The position numbers and the translations under genes were made by a program. DNA of 48,712 bases from JBELHO01 sp042091375 (GTDB lineage: Bacteria; Pseudomonadota; Gammaproteobacteria; Enterobacterales; Alteromonadaceae), in assembly GCA_042091375.1 (NCBI GenBank), contig JBELHO010000023.1, positions 1-48,712 of the forward strand, read 5' to 3'. Below the pieces are notes generated by a model. It did not search any database. It saw only the letters and a list, made by a program, of their open reading frames with translations, and was not told the origin of the DNA. Numbering within the stretch: position 1 is the stretch's first letter; each line of letters opens with the position of its first letter. Shown here piece by piece: positions 39,684 through 48,708 of this stretch.

Positions 39684-42377
39684 ATGACCAATCAACATAA
39701 ACTGCAAAAGCTAACAGTCGCTGTCGCATTGGCTTTATTCAGCTATACCACTGCGGTAACTGCTGAAGAAGCGCAAGCAGAAGAACAAGTGATGGAAGAA
39801 GTCGTAGCCAAAGCTACTCGTCTTCAAGGCAGTGCAGCAGCTGTTGTAGCTGAACGAAAAAACCAGGCCTTTGTTGCCGATATTTTAGGTTCGGAGCAAA
39901 TGTCTCGAACAGGTGATAGTGATGCAGCTTCAGCCTTGAAACGTGTGACGGGTTTAACCTTAGTTGATGATAAATTTATTTATGTTCGTGGCCTTGGAGA
40001 ACGTTACTCGAGTGCACGACTCAATGGCGCTCAAATTCCTAGCCCAGATCTGACTCGAAATGTTGTCCCTCTTGATATTATTCCAGCCAGTATCATCGAA
40101 AGTATGGCAGTGCAGAAAGCTTTTTCTGCCAATATGCCGGCAGCTTTTGGTGGCGGTGCAATTGATATTAGGACAAAGTCAGTACCCAGTGAATTTACTT
40201 CAAGTATAGAAGTTGGTATTGCCCATGATACTAGCGCAACTGATGGTTATTCTTATGACAGACCTGAAGGCGCTATACCAAGTGATTTAAAAGAGGCAAT
40301 CGTCGCATACCGCGGGCGTTTTAGCATAGATAATATCATTAGTCGTGACAACTTAGTAAACACAGATACGCAAACTGTGTCTGAGCAAGCGCTTGCGATT
40401 AATAACGGTTTACTCAGTTCATTACCCCGTGATTTAGCTATATACGAAAAATCTATCAAGCCTGCGTATAATTTCAAAGCAAATATTGGTAATAGTTTTG
40501 ATGAAAATTACTTTGGTGGGCGCTTTGGCTTTTTAGCCGCCGTGTCTTATGAAAATAAATGGGATTCTGCAGAAAAGACCACTTCTGTTATTGCACAAGA
40601 TATCGCTGCCGATTGTTCTACATCTCTGGCTTCTGCTGAAGATGTTGCAAGCTCTTGTTTTAATACTGTAAAAAATTCAACAGTGACAACCGAAAGTGAG
40701 CGCTATAGTGGTGTGCTCAATTTAGGTTATAAATTAGACAATCATTCAATTGCGGTTAATAACTTATATCTAGCTGACAACGAAGATGAAGTTGAAGTTT
40801 CTCTAGTAGAGAGTCCAGCAGGAAGTACGGTATATACTATTGCTACTGATGATAGAGCCAATCGGGTGCATGAATTTGATTACGAAGAACGCACGTTGAA
40901 TGTCACTCAAATCATTGGCCAACATACCTTTGTTGATTACATGGGCATTGGGGCTGATTGGCAGTACACACGTTCGAAAGCAAGCACAGAAATCCCCTTT
41001 AATGCTAAGTTCAACTTCCGTGATAATTTTAATAACGGTGTTTATGCTAACTCCAATATCACTGGCGATGATAACAGAGCGATATATTCTTATACTGACA
41101 TGGAAGACAGAGTTAACTCCTATGGTGGTAACTTAACCTTACCTATTTACAGTAAAAGTTATGAATTAGAGTTTAAAGCTGGCTATGATTTCACTGATCG
41201 CGGTCGTAATTACGGCACATCAAGCTTTGCAGTCAACAATGAAACAGGCACTGGTATTGTTATTAATGATGGCTCTAGTTCGCCATTGGCTAATAGTGGT
41301 TACTTAACTGACCAGTTTTTAGCTGGACAACGTATTCTGGTTGATTTTAATGAGCCTTCTGCTCCAGATGCTGACGATTATATCGCTGCCCAAAAAATTG
41401 ACGCCATATACGGTTCATTTGATGTCATTTATGACAACAAATATCGTTTGAGTGGCGGTGTGCGTTACGAAGAATTCAAGCAATCATCTATTGGTACTTC
41501 GAGCTTGATATTCGGGCAAGAAGAATTAGACATCTACTGGTCACCCGAAAAAATTGACGCGGGAAGTATTGCTGAAGATGATGTTTACCCTTCAATGGCC
41601 TTTACTTACTTGGGTAGTGAAGAGCATCAAGTCAGAGCCAGTTATGGTGAAACCGTGGTTCGTCCTGATTTACGTGAAGTTGTGCCTGTTGCCTACTATG
41701 ATCCATTGACCGATATTCGCACTTTTGGTCGTATCGGTTTGCAAAGTAGTCCAATCAAAAACTATGACTTGCGTTACGAATATTATGCAGAAAATGGCGA
41801 TAACTTGATTGTTGCTGCTTTTTATAAAGATATTTTATCGCCAATAGAAACGGTATTGCAAATTGGCGATGAGGACTACTCAGCGACATTTGTCAATGGT
41901 GAAGCCGCTGAAGTTAAAGGCATTGAAGTTGAATGGATGCACGACTTGGTCTACTTAGCTGATGGGTTTTTCACCTCAGGTAATGTCACTTTAAGTGACT
42001 CTGAAGTGGTTATTGATCCGAGTTTAGCTGGTAATTTGACTAACCCAACTAAGCGCATGAGTGGTCATTCAGAGTACGTGGTTAATTTACAACTAAACTA
42101 TGACTCAGCCAATGGCAATCACACTGGCTCTTTGGTTTACAACGTGTTTGGTGAGCGTATTATAGCCTCTGGTGTTGGTGGCCGAGAAGATGCGTTAGAG
42201 CAACCTTTTCACGCTTTGGACTTAGTATATACTTACTATCCAGACTTTAATTCTCAAATTAAATTTAAAGTGAAAAACTTACTCGATGAGTCGCAGCAAG
42301 TCACCCAATCTGGCATTACTGTTCGCGAAAAAGAAGTGGGAACTACTATTAGTCTGAGTTATAAATACGATTTTTAG
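39684..42377 (+). CDS. TonB-dependent outer-membrane receptor
   Basis: 897 residues. Signal peptide to about residue 27 (AVTA). An Glu-rich stretch with EEVVAKA may serve as TonB box. The plug domain (about 50-170) has GDSDAASALKRVTGL, FIYVRGLGERYSSARLNG and FGGGAIDIRTKS; the rest is a 22-strand barrel ending in the outer-membrane signature SLSYKYDF with terminal Phe. It imports an unknown ligand across the outer membrane using energy from TonB. Upstream Pho boxes suggest a phosphorus compound; the sequence alone does not identify it. A terminator follows at 42423. Confidence 0.92.
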   Translation: MTNQHKLQKLTVAVALALFSYTTAVTAEEAQAEEQVMEEVVAKATRLQGSAAAVVAERKNQAFVADILGSEQMSRTGDSDAASALKRVTGLTLVDDKFIYVRGLGERYSSARLNGAQIPSPDLTRNVVPLDIIPASIIESMAVQKAFSANMPAAFGGGAIDIRTKSVPSEFTSSIEVGIAHDTSATDGYSYDRPEGAIPSDLKEAIVAYRGRFSIDNIISRDNLVNTDTQTVSEQALAINNGLLSSLPRDLAIYEKSIKPAYNFKANIGNSFDENYFGGRFGFLAAVSYENKWDSAEKTTSVIAQDIAADCSTSLASAEDVASSCFNTVKNSTVTTESERYSGVLNLGYKLDNHSIAVNNLYLADNEDEVEVSLVESPAGSTVYTIATDDRANRVHEFDYEERTLNVTQIIGQHTFVDYMGIGADWQYTRSKASTEIPFNAKFNFRDNFNNGVYANSNITGDDNRAIYSYTDMEDRVNSYGGNLTLPIYSKSYELEFKAGYDFTDRGRNYGTSSFAVNNETGTGIVINDGSSSPLANSGYLTDQFLAGQRILVDFNEPSAPDADDYIAAQKIDAIYGSFDVIYDNKYRLSGGVRYEEFKQSSIGTSSLIFGQEELDIYWSPEKIDAGSIAEDDVYPSMAFTYLGSEEHQVRASYGETVVRPDLREVVPVAYYDPLTDIRTFGRIGLQSSPIKNYDLRYEYYAENGDNLIVAAFYKDILSPIETVLQIGDEDYSATFVNGEAAEVKGIEVEWMHDLVYLADGFFTSGNVTLSDSEVVIDPSLAGNLTNPTKRMSGHSEYVVNLQLNYDSANGNHTGSLVYNVFGERIIASGVGGREDALEQPFHALDLVYTYYPDFNSQIKFKVKNLLDESQQVTQSGITVREKEVGTTISLSYKYDF

Positions 42378-42422
42378 TCGTTACTCGAACTGAAATAATA
42401 GTTGTTTAATCTATATTGCTGA

Positions 42423-42452
42423 AGAGCTTGTCAATTGACAGGCTCTTTTTTT
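42423..42452 (+). terminator. Rho-independent terminator after the receptor gene
   Basis: AGAGCTTGTC and GACAGGCTCT pair over ten bases (one G-T) around AATT, followed by seven T. It divides the lipoprotein-receptor unit from the TonB-complex unit. Confidence 0.92.
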
Positions 42453-42565
42453 GTTTATCTGTTGGTAGAATTATTTTCATACGCCTGCCAACACATTATT
42501 TTTTTATATTTATTTTTTGCTAAAACCCCTAGCGCTAGCAGGATCTAAAGCTGCTGCCTATAGCG

Positions 42566-42587
42566 CTGTAATAAAACTGACATACTT
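42566..42587 (+). promoter_or_regulatory. Pho box upstream of the TonB-complex operon
   Basis: CTGTAATAAAA followed by CTGACATACTT: two 11-bp units whose half-sites match CTGTCAT at six of seven bases each. They lie about 130 bases before the DUF3450 start. A second Pho box, in front of the second unit of the same cluster, strongly supports joint PhoB control. Confidence 0.75.
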
Positions 42588-42713
42588 AAGAAACAAAAGC
42601 GTAATAGTTTTTGGTTATCATCCAGCCAAATTAAATATCACAACGATAAGCAGAATATGGCTTATTTACTAACACTGCCCATCAGCAGGTTCATAAAGTT
42701 AAGGTTTTTTAAT

Positions 42714-43499
42714 ATGAAAATCACTCAATTGGTACACGTCGGCTTGTTTTGTAGCCTGTCAGCGCTGTCCTTACCCAGCTATGCAATGACTACTGACGAT
42801 GATAAAGAATTAACAAAAGTGGTCGAGGCAGGTGAAAAAATAAACACTTCAGCTAGTCAGTCTCAACAGAAAGTTGATGATATCAGCGAACAAATTCAAT
42901 CCAAGTTACAACAATTTAAAGTGGTTAACAAAGAAACTGATGGTTTGTCGGTTTACAACGCACAAATGCAAGCACAACTCGATAACCAAATGACTGAATT
43001 AGCGCAATTGGCTACATCTATGCAACAAGTCAGTGTTATTGAACGACAAGTATCGCCGTTAATGGCTCGGATGATTGATACCTTAGCGACTTTTATTCAA
43101 TTAGACGTGCCTTTTTTACCCGAAGAAAGAGCAAAGCGCATTAATGATCTACAAGCGATGTTAAATCAAGCCGATGTGTCAGTCGCTGAAAAATTTCGTC
43201 GTGTACTAGAAGCCTATCAAATAGAAGTGGATTACGGTCGAACCATCGAAGTATATAGCGGTATGCAATTAGTTGCTGGTGTTGAACGCGATGTCGATTT
43301 TTTGCGTGTAGGAAGAGTAAGTTTTGTTTATCAATCGCGCGATGGCCAACAAATGGGGGTTTGGGATCAACAAAGTAAATCTTGGCAAGAATTAGCTGCA
43401 GAAAATCGCTCGAATATAAATAAAGCGATGCGAATAGCGCGCAAACAATTAGCGCCTGACTTAATTATCGTGCCAGTCGCACAAAACTCAGCTGAATAA
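42714..43499 (+). CDS. DUF3450 periplasmic protein of the TonB2-type complex
   Basis: 261 residues. Signal peptide MKITQLVHVGLFCSLSALSL up to about SYA (24), then long coiled-coil helices (about 35-110, Gln/Lys/Glu-rich) and a C-terminal domain with DYGRTIEVYSGMQ and DVDFLRVGRVSFVYQSRDGQQMGVWD. This is DUF3450, found before TtpC-like genes in Vibrio and Shewanella TonB2 clusters; its exact job is unknown. I start at 42714, with AAGG ten bases upstream. It is the first gene of a six-gene operon under a Pho box and leads to the next gene after nine bases. Confidence 0.88.
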   Translation: MKITQLVHVGLFCSLSALSLPSYAMTTDDDKELTKVVEAGEKINTSASQSQQKVDDISEQIQSKLQQFKVVNKETDGLSVYNAQMQAQLDNQMTELAQLATSMQQVSVIERQVSPLMARMIDTLATFIQLDVPFLPEERAKRINDLQAMLNQADVSVAEKFRRVLEAYQIEVDYGRTIEVYSGMQLVAGVERDVDFLRVGRVSFVYQSRDGQQMGVWDQQSKSWQELAAENRSNINKAMRIARKQLAPDLIIVPVAQNSAE

Positions 43500-43508
43500 G
43501 GGCATACA

Positions 43509-44876
43509 ATGAATAATCTAATTAAATTCCTCGCTGGTTTGGCACTTTGTTCGACAGTAGTTGTAAGTCAAGCACAACAAGTAAATAACCTCGATGAGCT
43601 ATTATTACAGCTCAAGCAAGGGCAAATATCACAAAATAAGCAAAATGCAGCTCGAGAAGCTGAGTTTAATGCCAAAAAATCGACGCAACAACAACAATTA
43701 CAACAAGCCTATGATAGACGTGATAGCGCTATTGCATTGAGTACGCAATTAGAGGCAAAGTTCCAAGCAAATGAAGTGGATATTGCCAATAAAACAGACG
43801 CATTAAACAAGCGTATGGGTGAACTGAAAGAATTGTTTGGTGTGTTACAACAAGTTGCAGGCGACACCCGCAGTAAGTTTCAAACATCACCTATATCAGC
43901 ACAGATCCCCGGACGCGGTGAGTTTTTAGACGAATTTGCCCAGAGTATGGGCTCTACTTCTAAGTTAGCGTCAATTGAAGAAATTGAACGTTTATGGTTT
44001 GAATTACAGCGTGAAATGACTGAAAGCGGTAAAGTCCATAAGTTTACTACTCAGGTAGTCAAAGCCAATGGCGCCAAAGATCAGGCCGAAGTGATCAGAG
44101 TCGGTGGTTTTAACTTAGTCGCTAATGGCCAATATCTTGAATACATTGATGAAACTGGCTCTATCGCTGAATTAATTAGACAACCATCATCTCGCTATTT
44201 AGCCAGTGCAAAAGCCCTTGAACAATCGGGCTCAGAAGTAACCGCTTTTGCTTTAGATCCCACTGGTGGTTCAATTTTAAGCCTTTTAGTGCAAGCGCCT
44301 GACACCAAGGAGCGAATCGAGCAAGGTGGTCCTGTTGGTAACGTCATTATTGTCTTGGGTATTATCGGATTATTGATCGCCTTAGAACGCTTTGTTGCGC
44401 TTTATTTTGTCGGTACTAAAGTCAATCGTCAATTAAAAACCGATGTGGCCTCTGACAACAACCCCTTAGGTCGTGTGATGTTAGTCAAAGACAAAAATGT
44501 CGACGCAGATATAGAGACCTTAGAACTTAAATTATCTGAACGTATTTTAAAAGAAGTGCCTTTGCTTACGACCCGTTTGACCTTGATTAAAATCGTCTCT
44601 GTTGTTGCTCCACTGATTGGTTTACTTGGAACAGTCACCGGCATGATCAACACTTTCCAAGCTATCACTTTATTTGGTACTGGCGATCCTAAGTTGATGG
44701 CGGGTGGTATTTCACAAGCACTAGTGACCACTGTACTAGGTTTAGTTGTTGCTATCCCTATGGTATTTATTTCAACGTTGTTGAACACCCGTAGCCGTAG
44801 CATTATCAATATTCTCCAACAGCAAAGTGCGGGCATTATTGCCGAACGCGCTGAAACTGTTGAGAAAGGAGCATAA
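43509..44876 (+). CDS. TtpC-like ExbB1 with periplasmic coiled coil
   Basis: 455 residues. Signal peptide to about residue 22 (SQA), a long coiled-coil region (about 28-115), a mixed domain to about 270, then a MotA/TolQ/ExbB proton-channel domain with three membrane spans (near 277-300, 358-385 and 400-425); LIGLLGTVTGMINTF is the diagnostic motif. TtpC in Vibrio is needed for TonB2 function alongside ExbB2 and ExbD2. With its large periplasmic part, it may link the motor to other envelope proteins. Only four bases separate it from exbB2. Confidence 0.9.
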   Translation: MNNLIKFLAGLALCSTVVVSQAQQVNNLDELLLQLKQGQISQNKQNAAREAEFNAKKSTQQQQLQQAYDRRDSAIALSTQLEAKFQANEVDIANKTDALNKRMGELKELFGVLQQVAGDTRSKFQTSPISAQIPGRGEFLDEFAQSMGSTSKLASIEEIERLWFELQREMTESGKVHKFTTQVVKANGAKDQAEVIRVGGFNLVANGQYLEYIDETGSIAELIRQPSSRYLASAKALEQSGSEVTAFALDPTGGSILSLLVQAPDTKERIEQGGPVGNVIIVLGIIGLLIALERFVALYFVGTKVNRQLKTDVASDNNPLGRVMLVKDKNVDADIETLELKLSERILKEVPLLTTRLTLIKIVSVVAPLIGLLGTVTGMINTFQAITLFGTGDPKLMAGGISQALVTTVLGLVVAIPMVFISTLLNTRSRSIINILQQQSAGIIAERAETVEKGA

Positions 44877-44879
44877 CTC

Positions 44880-45407
44880 ATGGTTTTATTCATCGATTTG
44901 ATGAATACCATTCGTGAATTCCTAGACACGGGCGGTCCAGTATTGACCGTCATTGCGGGTGTTATTTGTCTGATGTGGTTATTGATATTTGAACGCATCT
45001 ATTTCTTCCTGAGAAGTTACCAAATCATTAAGGCACGTGTTGTTGCCCAATGGCTAGGTCGTTCAGAGCGCCATTCATGGAACGCCGAGCAAATACGCAC
45101 AGCGCAAGTTTCTCGAGTGACTGAATTACTCAATAATAATGTCGCAATTATTCAAAGTTTAGTTATTTTGTGCCCATTATTAGGTCTATTAGGCACAGTG
45201 ACTGGGATGATTGAAGTTTTTGATGTCATGGCGATTTCTGGTAATGGCAATGCTCGTTCCATGGCATCAGGCGTTTCACGCGCAACTATACCAACGATGG
45301 CAGGTATGGTCGGTTCATTGTCAGGTGTTTTTATGGTGACTTGGTTGCAGCGTAAAACCAAGCGAAGAACTGAACAAATGGAAGATGCTCTTCCAATGGC
45401 TCATTAA
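44880..45407 (+). CDS. exbB: ExbB2 proton-channel subunit
   Basis: 175 residues, a short ExbB/TolQ protein with three membrane spans (about 15-37, 87-112 and 133-157). It has the typical CPLLGLLGTVTGMIEVFD and GVSRATIPTMAGMVGSLSGVF stretches. ExbB pentamers surround an ExbD dimer and use proton flow to drive TonB. It stands between the TtpC-like gene and exbD in the order known for TonB2 systems. Confidence 0.93.
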   Translation: MVLFIDLMNTIREFLDTGGPVLTVIAGVICLMWLLIFERIYFFLRSYQIIKARVVAQWLGRSERHSWNAEQIRTAQVSRVTELLNNNVAIIQSLVILCPLLGLLGTVTGMIEVFDVMAISGNGNARSMASGVSRATIPTMAGMVGSLSGVFMVTWLQRKTKRRTEQMEDALPMAH

Positions 45408-45430
45408 GTATATAAGTAAGGATCCAGGAC

Positions 45431-45844
45431 ATGCGTTCTCAATTAGCAAAAGTATTACAAGAGCAAGAAGAAGCCGAAGAAATCAACATGACTCCTATGC
45501 TGGACGTAGTATTTATCTTGTTGATATTTTTTATCGTAACCGCTTCTTTCGTCAAAGAGGCAGGGATCGAAGTTAACCGACCAGAAGCCGCAACCGCAGT
45601 GAAAAAAGAGCGAGCTAACATATTAGTTGCGATCAGTGATAAAGGCGACATATGGATCAACAAACGCAAAGTTGATGTGAGAGCGGTACAAGCAAATATT
45701 GAACGTTTAAAAGCAGAAAACCCACAAGGCACAGTAGTGATCCAAGCCGATAAAAAAGCTACCACTGATATTCTTATCAAGGTAATGGATTCAGCTCGCG
45801 CAGCTGGGGTTTTCGACGTCTCCATTGCGGCGCAAGAGGCATAA
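45431..45844 (+). CDS. exbD: ExbD energy-transducing subunit
   Basis: 137 residues. A short cytoplasmic start, then one membrane span (about 24-45) with the essential Asp25 in NMTPMLDVVFILLIFFIV, and a periplasmic domain with WINKRKVDV and VVIQADKKATTDILIKVMD. Asp25 is the proton carrier of ExbD. Its TAA ends two bases before the tonB ATG, so the genes are coupled. Confidence 0.94.
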   Translation: MRSQLAKVLQEQEEAEEINMTPMLDVVFILLIFFIVTASFVKEAGIEVNRPEAATAVKKERANILVAISDKGDIWINKRKVDVRAVQANIERLKAENPQGTVVIQADKKATTDILIKVMDSARAAGVFDVSIAAQEA

Positions 45845-45846
45845 CC

Positions 45847-46467
45847 ATGTTGACTAGTGTGAGTCGTTACGCGATAAGTTTTGCCTTGGCTATTTTAGTG
45901 ACCTTGGGTCTCCTTTGGTCAATGCAAAAATTAATCACTGGTGGTAAAGAGGTATTGTCGGAAGCGCCTCGAGGCAATGTGCTTGATTTTATTCGTCTTA
46001 AGAAAGAAGAGTCGGTGGTAAAAAAAGAGCGCAAACCACAAAAACCGCAAAAGCCGAAACAACCACCGCCACAAATGCAGCAACCTCAGATGCAGCAAGC
46101 AAACCCAAACGTTAACGCTGTTGCTAGTAATTTTAGTACAGAAGTTCAGGTTGATTCAGGGCTCAGTGGTGGATTGAGTTTAGGCTCTAGTGACGGTGAT
46201 TACTTGCCAATCGTTAAAGTCGCGCCGATTTATCCTCGCAGAGCACAATCTCGAGGCCTTGAAGGCTTTGTTATTGTTGAATTTACAGTGACAAAAAACG
46301 GTTCAGTTCGAGATCCCATTGTCATTGAAGCTAAGCCAGAGGGAGTGTTTGATCGAGCCGCCCTAGATGCGGCCTTAAAATTCAAGTACAAACCTCGTGT
46401 CGTTGACGGTGAAGCAATGGAAGTGTCTGGTGTACAGAATAAAATATCATTTGAGATTGATGGTTAA
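45847..46467 (+). CDS. tonB: TonB family energy transducer
   Basis: 206 residues. An N-terminal membrane anchor (about 8-28), a Pro/Gln/Lys-rich linker (KKERKPQKPQKPKQPPPQM, about 58-80) that spans the periplasm, and the C-terminal TonB domain with VAPIYPRRAQSRGLEGFVIV and AALKFKYKPRVVDG. The linker is shorter than in E. coli TonB, as usual for TonB2-type proteins. It passes energy to receptors, presumably the one encoded upstream. Confidence 0.93.
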   Translation: MLTSVSRYAISFALAILVTLGLLWSMQKLITGGKEVLSEAPRGNVLDFIRLKKEESVVKKERKPQKPQKPKQPPPQMQQPQMQQANPNVNAVASNFSTEVQVDSGLSGGLSLGSSDGDYLPIVKVAPIYPRRAQSRGLEGFVIVEFTVTKNGSVRDPIVIEAKPEGVFDRAALDAALKFKYKPRVVDGEAMEVSGVQNKISFEIDG

Positions 46468-46492
46468 CCCTGTTGAGTATGGTAGGTAAAAA

Positions 46493-47788
46493 ATGAACAA
46501 ATATATAAATTTAATATTGGTCACTGGTTTAACGTATTTATCATCTGTTGTGGTTGACAATGTCGGTTATGCAGTCGCTGCCGAGCAAGCTAAAACAAGT
46601 AAGCGCTCAGTCAAAGTGCCAGCAATGCGCAATCGCGTTTATACTCAATTAGCCAGAGCCCAAGGCATAGCTGATAGCGGCAATGTACAAGAAGGATTAC
46701 AAGTATTAGATGAGGTGAAAGAACGCATCAGTAGTATGAACAGTTACGAAGTTGCCATGCTATGGAACTTTTACGGCTTCATGCACTACAGTAATGATGA
46801 TTTACCTGCAGCAGTTAAAAGCTTCCAGCAAGTGGTTGCTCAACAAGCCATTCCTGAATCGTTAAAGCTATCTACCTTGTACTCTTTAGCACAATTGAGT
46901 ATGCAACAAGAAAAATATACTGAAACCTTAAATTTCTTAACGCAATGGCAGAATGCTACTGACAAACCTTTAACCAGCGATCAGCACATCCTTTTTGCGC
47001 AAGTGCATTATCAAAATAAGTCATTTCCACAATCACTGCAATCAGTTGAACAAGCGATTGCGTTAGTTAAAGAAAACAATCAATTGCCAAAAGAAAATTG
47101 GTTGATATTGCAACGAGCTAACTATTACGAATTAAAACAACCTGAAAAAGTCACGCAAGTGCTAGAGCAGTTAGTCAGATATTATGAAAATCCCACCTAT
47201 TGGATCCAATTGAGTGGCATGTACGGTGAAATTGGTGAAGAAACCAAACAACTTGCTACCATGGAAGCAGCATGGCAAGCAGGTTTTATTACCAAGTCAC
47301 AAGATATACTCACTCTAGTGCAACTATACCGTTATAACAATGTACCCTATAAAGCAGCAATCGTTTTAGAAAATGCTATAGCGCAAGGTAAAGTAGTGCC
47401 AAGCGAACAATATTTAGAAATGTTAGGCCAATCTTTTATTGCCGCAAAAAATGATGAAAAAGCCTTACCTGTATTTAAAAAAGCCTCCGCCATAGCAGAA
47501 ACCGGTAAAATTGACGCCCAGTTAGCGCAAACCTACTTCAATATGGAACAATGGCAAGCTGCGATAACATCAGCAAGTAATGCACTTACTAAGCAAGGTA
47601 TATCGCGTCAAGGCGACATGCACTTGATCATAGGAATGAGCCAATTCAATTTACAAAATTATGATCTAGCCCTCGATGCTTTAACCAAAGCAAAAACCAT
47701 AAGTAGTTCAGCAAAAACGGCAGAGCAGTGGTTTAAATATGTGATGCGTGAAAAACATCAGAAGACACAATTAGCCATGCTAAATTAG
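46493..47788 (+). CDS. Periplasmic TPR protein of the TonB complex
   Basis: 431 residues. A signal peptide to about residue 30 (AVAA), then at least eight tetratricopeptide-like helix pairs, for example AMLWNFYGFMHYSNDDLPAAVKSFQ and GKIDAQLAQTYFNMEQWQAAI. TPR proteins scaffold complexes. A TPR gene closes the TonB2 cluster in Vibrio and Shewanella, where it is called TtpB/TPR partner in some strains; this exact name is uncertain. It lies 25 bases after tonB and is the last gene before a terminator. Confidence 0.88.
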   Translation: MNKYINLILVTGLTYLSSVVVDNVGYAVAAEQAKTSKRSVKVPAMRNRVYTQLARAQGIADSGNVQEGLQVLDEVKERISSMNSYEVAMLWNFYGFMHYSNDDLPAAVKSFQQVVAQQAIPESLKLSTLYSLAQLSMQQEKYTETLNFLTQWQNATDKPLTSDQHILFAQVHYQNKSFPQSLQSVEQAIALVKENNQLPKENWLILQRANYYELKQPEKVTQVLEQLVRYYENPTYWIQLSGMYGEIGEETKQLATMEAAWQAGFITKSQDILTLVQLYRYNNVPYKAAIVLENAIAQGKVVPSEQYLEMLGQSFIAAKNDEKALPVFKKASAIAETGKIDAQLAQTYFNMEQWQAAITSASNALTKQGISRQGDMHLIIGMSQFNLQNYDLALDALTKAKTISSSAKTAEQWFKYVMREKHQKTQLAMLN

Positions 47789-47874
47789 TGTAATAGGCGA
47801 TAATATTATCTGATTTATATTTAACCAATTACAAAGTCGAAGACTATAGTTAGAATAAGGTTAAACCGTTAATA

Positions 47875-47903
47875 AAAAAAACCGCACTTTAGTGCGGTTT
47901 TTT
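47875..47903. terminator. Bidirectional terminator
   Basis: ACCGCACT and AGTGCGGT, stem of 8 with an TT centre, are flanked by an A tract before and a T tract after, so they work on both strands. They end the TonB operon and the convergent RRM gene. Confidence 0.92.
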
Positions 47904-47957
47904 ATAAAGAAAATTGCTGTTCAATTAACGTGCAAAATAGCTAAATAATATCTTGAG

Positions 47958-48383
47958 CTATTCTGGCTTGTCTTTCGCTTCACGTACTTTCAGTGTTCTT
48001 TGTTGAAACTCAGAATCATTTAATTTATTGATAGCATCACTAGCGTCATTAGCGGACATTTCTACAAAACCAAAGCCTCTTCTTTTACCTGTGTGTTTAT
48101 CTTTCATTAACCTAACCGAATGTACAGTGCCATATTCAGAAAATAATGCTCTTACTGCTGATTCATTGGCCCTATAGGGTAAATTACCAACATACAAAGT
48201 ACTGACTTGTTGTTCATCATCATCACTAGCACTGCTGTTGCCAAAAATAGGTGATACAAGTGCACTAATAAAAGTAAAGGCAGTTAACACTATTGGCGTG
48301 AGTTCAATAAAACCAGAAACAAAATAAGCGATCACAGCCAGAATAACTGCAACCATAAGGGTTGTTAAACTTGGAGAATTCAT
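47958..48383 (-). CDS. Membrane-anchored RNA-recognition motif protein
   Basis: 141 residues. Two hydrophobic segments (about 8-26 and 31-47) are followed by a short acidic linker (SASDDDEQQ) and one RRM domain (60-137): RNP2 is LYVGNL and RNP1 is RRGFGFVEM, both with their aromatic residues. Bacterial single-RRM proteins bind RNA but have few defined roles. The membrane hairpin would place the RRM in the cytosol next to the inner membrane. It has its own promoter and is convergent with the TonB operon. Confidence 0.9.
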   Translation of the reverse strand: MNSPSLTTLMVAVILAVIAYFVSGFIELTPIVLTAFTFISALVSPIFGNSSASDDDEQQVSTLYVGNLPYRANESAVRALFSEYGTVHSVRLMKDKHTGKRRGFGFVEMSANDASDAINKLNDSEFQQRTLKVREAKDKPE

Positions 48384-48646
48384 AATTTTTACCTAATTAT
48401 TATTTTTAAAAACAAAATTGCAATTCTATGTTAACTGGCTTTTTTGAATGTGCAACTAGTAAGTGAAATATATTCAAATAAACACCCCATATAACCCAAT
48501 AATTTCACTCATAGCTGTATCCATACCATGAACACATAGTAAAATACATAAGATGGGAAATGTCAGTAAAGACTGTTTAAAACAAACGCACATCGACTAT
48601 TGTTAATACAATCACTACAAAAACACAAAAATAACACAAAAAAACC

Positions 48647-48674
48647 TTGCGCCTCAGCAAAAACTGGTTAGAAT
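48647..48674 (+). promoter_or_regulatory. rRNA/tRNA-type promoter
   Basis: TTGCGC (48647-48652), 16 bases of spacer, TAGAAT (48669-48674), then the GC-rich discriminator GCGCATCC. The 16-base spacer and GCGC discriminator are those of E. coli rrn P1 promoters. The A-rich 25 bases before the -35 would serve as an UP element. The transcript runs off the right edge, so an rRNA operon or tRNA genes should start soon after. Confidence 0.7.
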
Positions 48675-48683
48675 GCGCATCCG

Positions 48684-48708
48684 CTTCTCAGGGGAATACC
48701 TCTAGAAG
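48684..48708 (+). other. Leader hairpin after the rRNA-type promoter
   Basis: CTTCT pairs with AGAAG, and AGGGG with CCTCT (one G-T), around an AATA loop, with one bulged C. Placed about 8 bases after the predicted start, it would open the transcript, perhaps for processing of the precursor. Confidence 0.5.

Larger units (their letters stand above)
42378..42713. other. Intergenic region between receptor and TonB-complex units
   Basis: It contains the receptor terminator (42423-42452), a two-unit Pho box (42566-42587), and a possible -10 TAATAG at 42602-42607. A frame open from 42657 runs into the DUF3450 gene but encodes no sensible leader. Confidence 0.65.
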
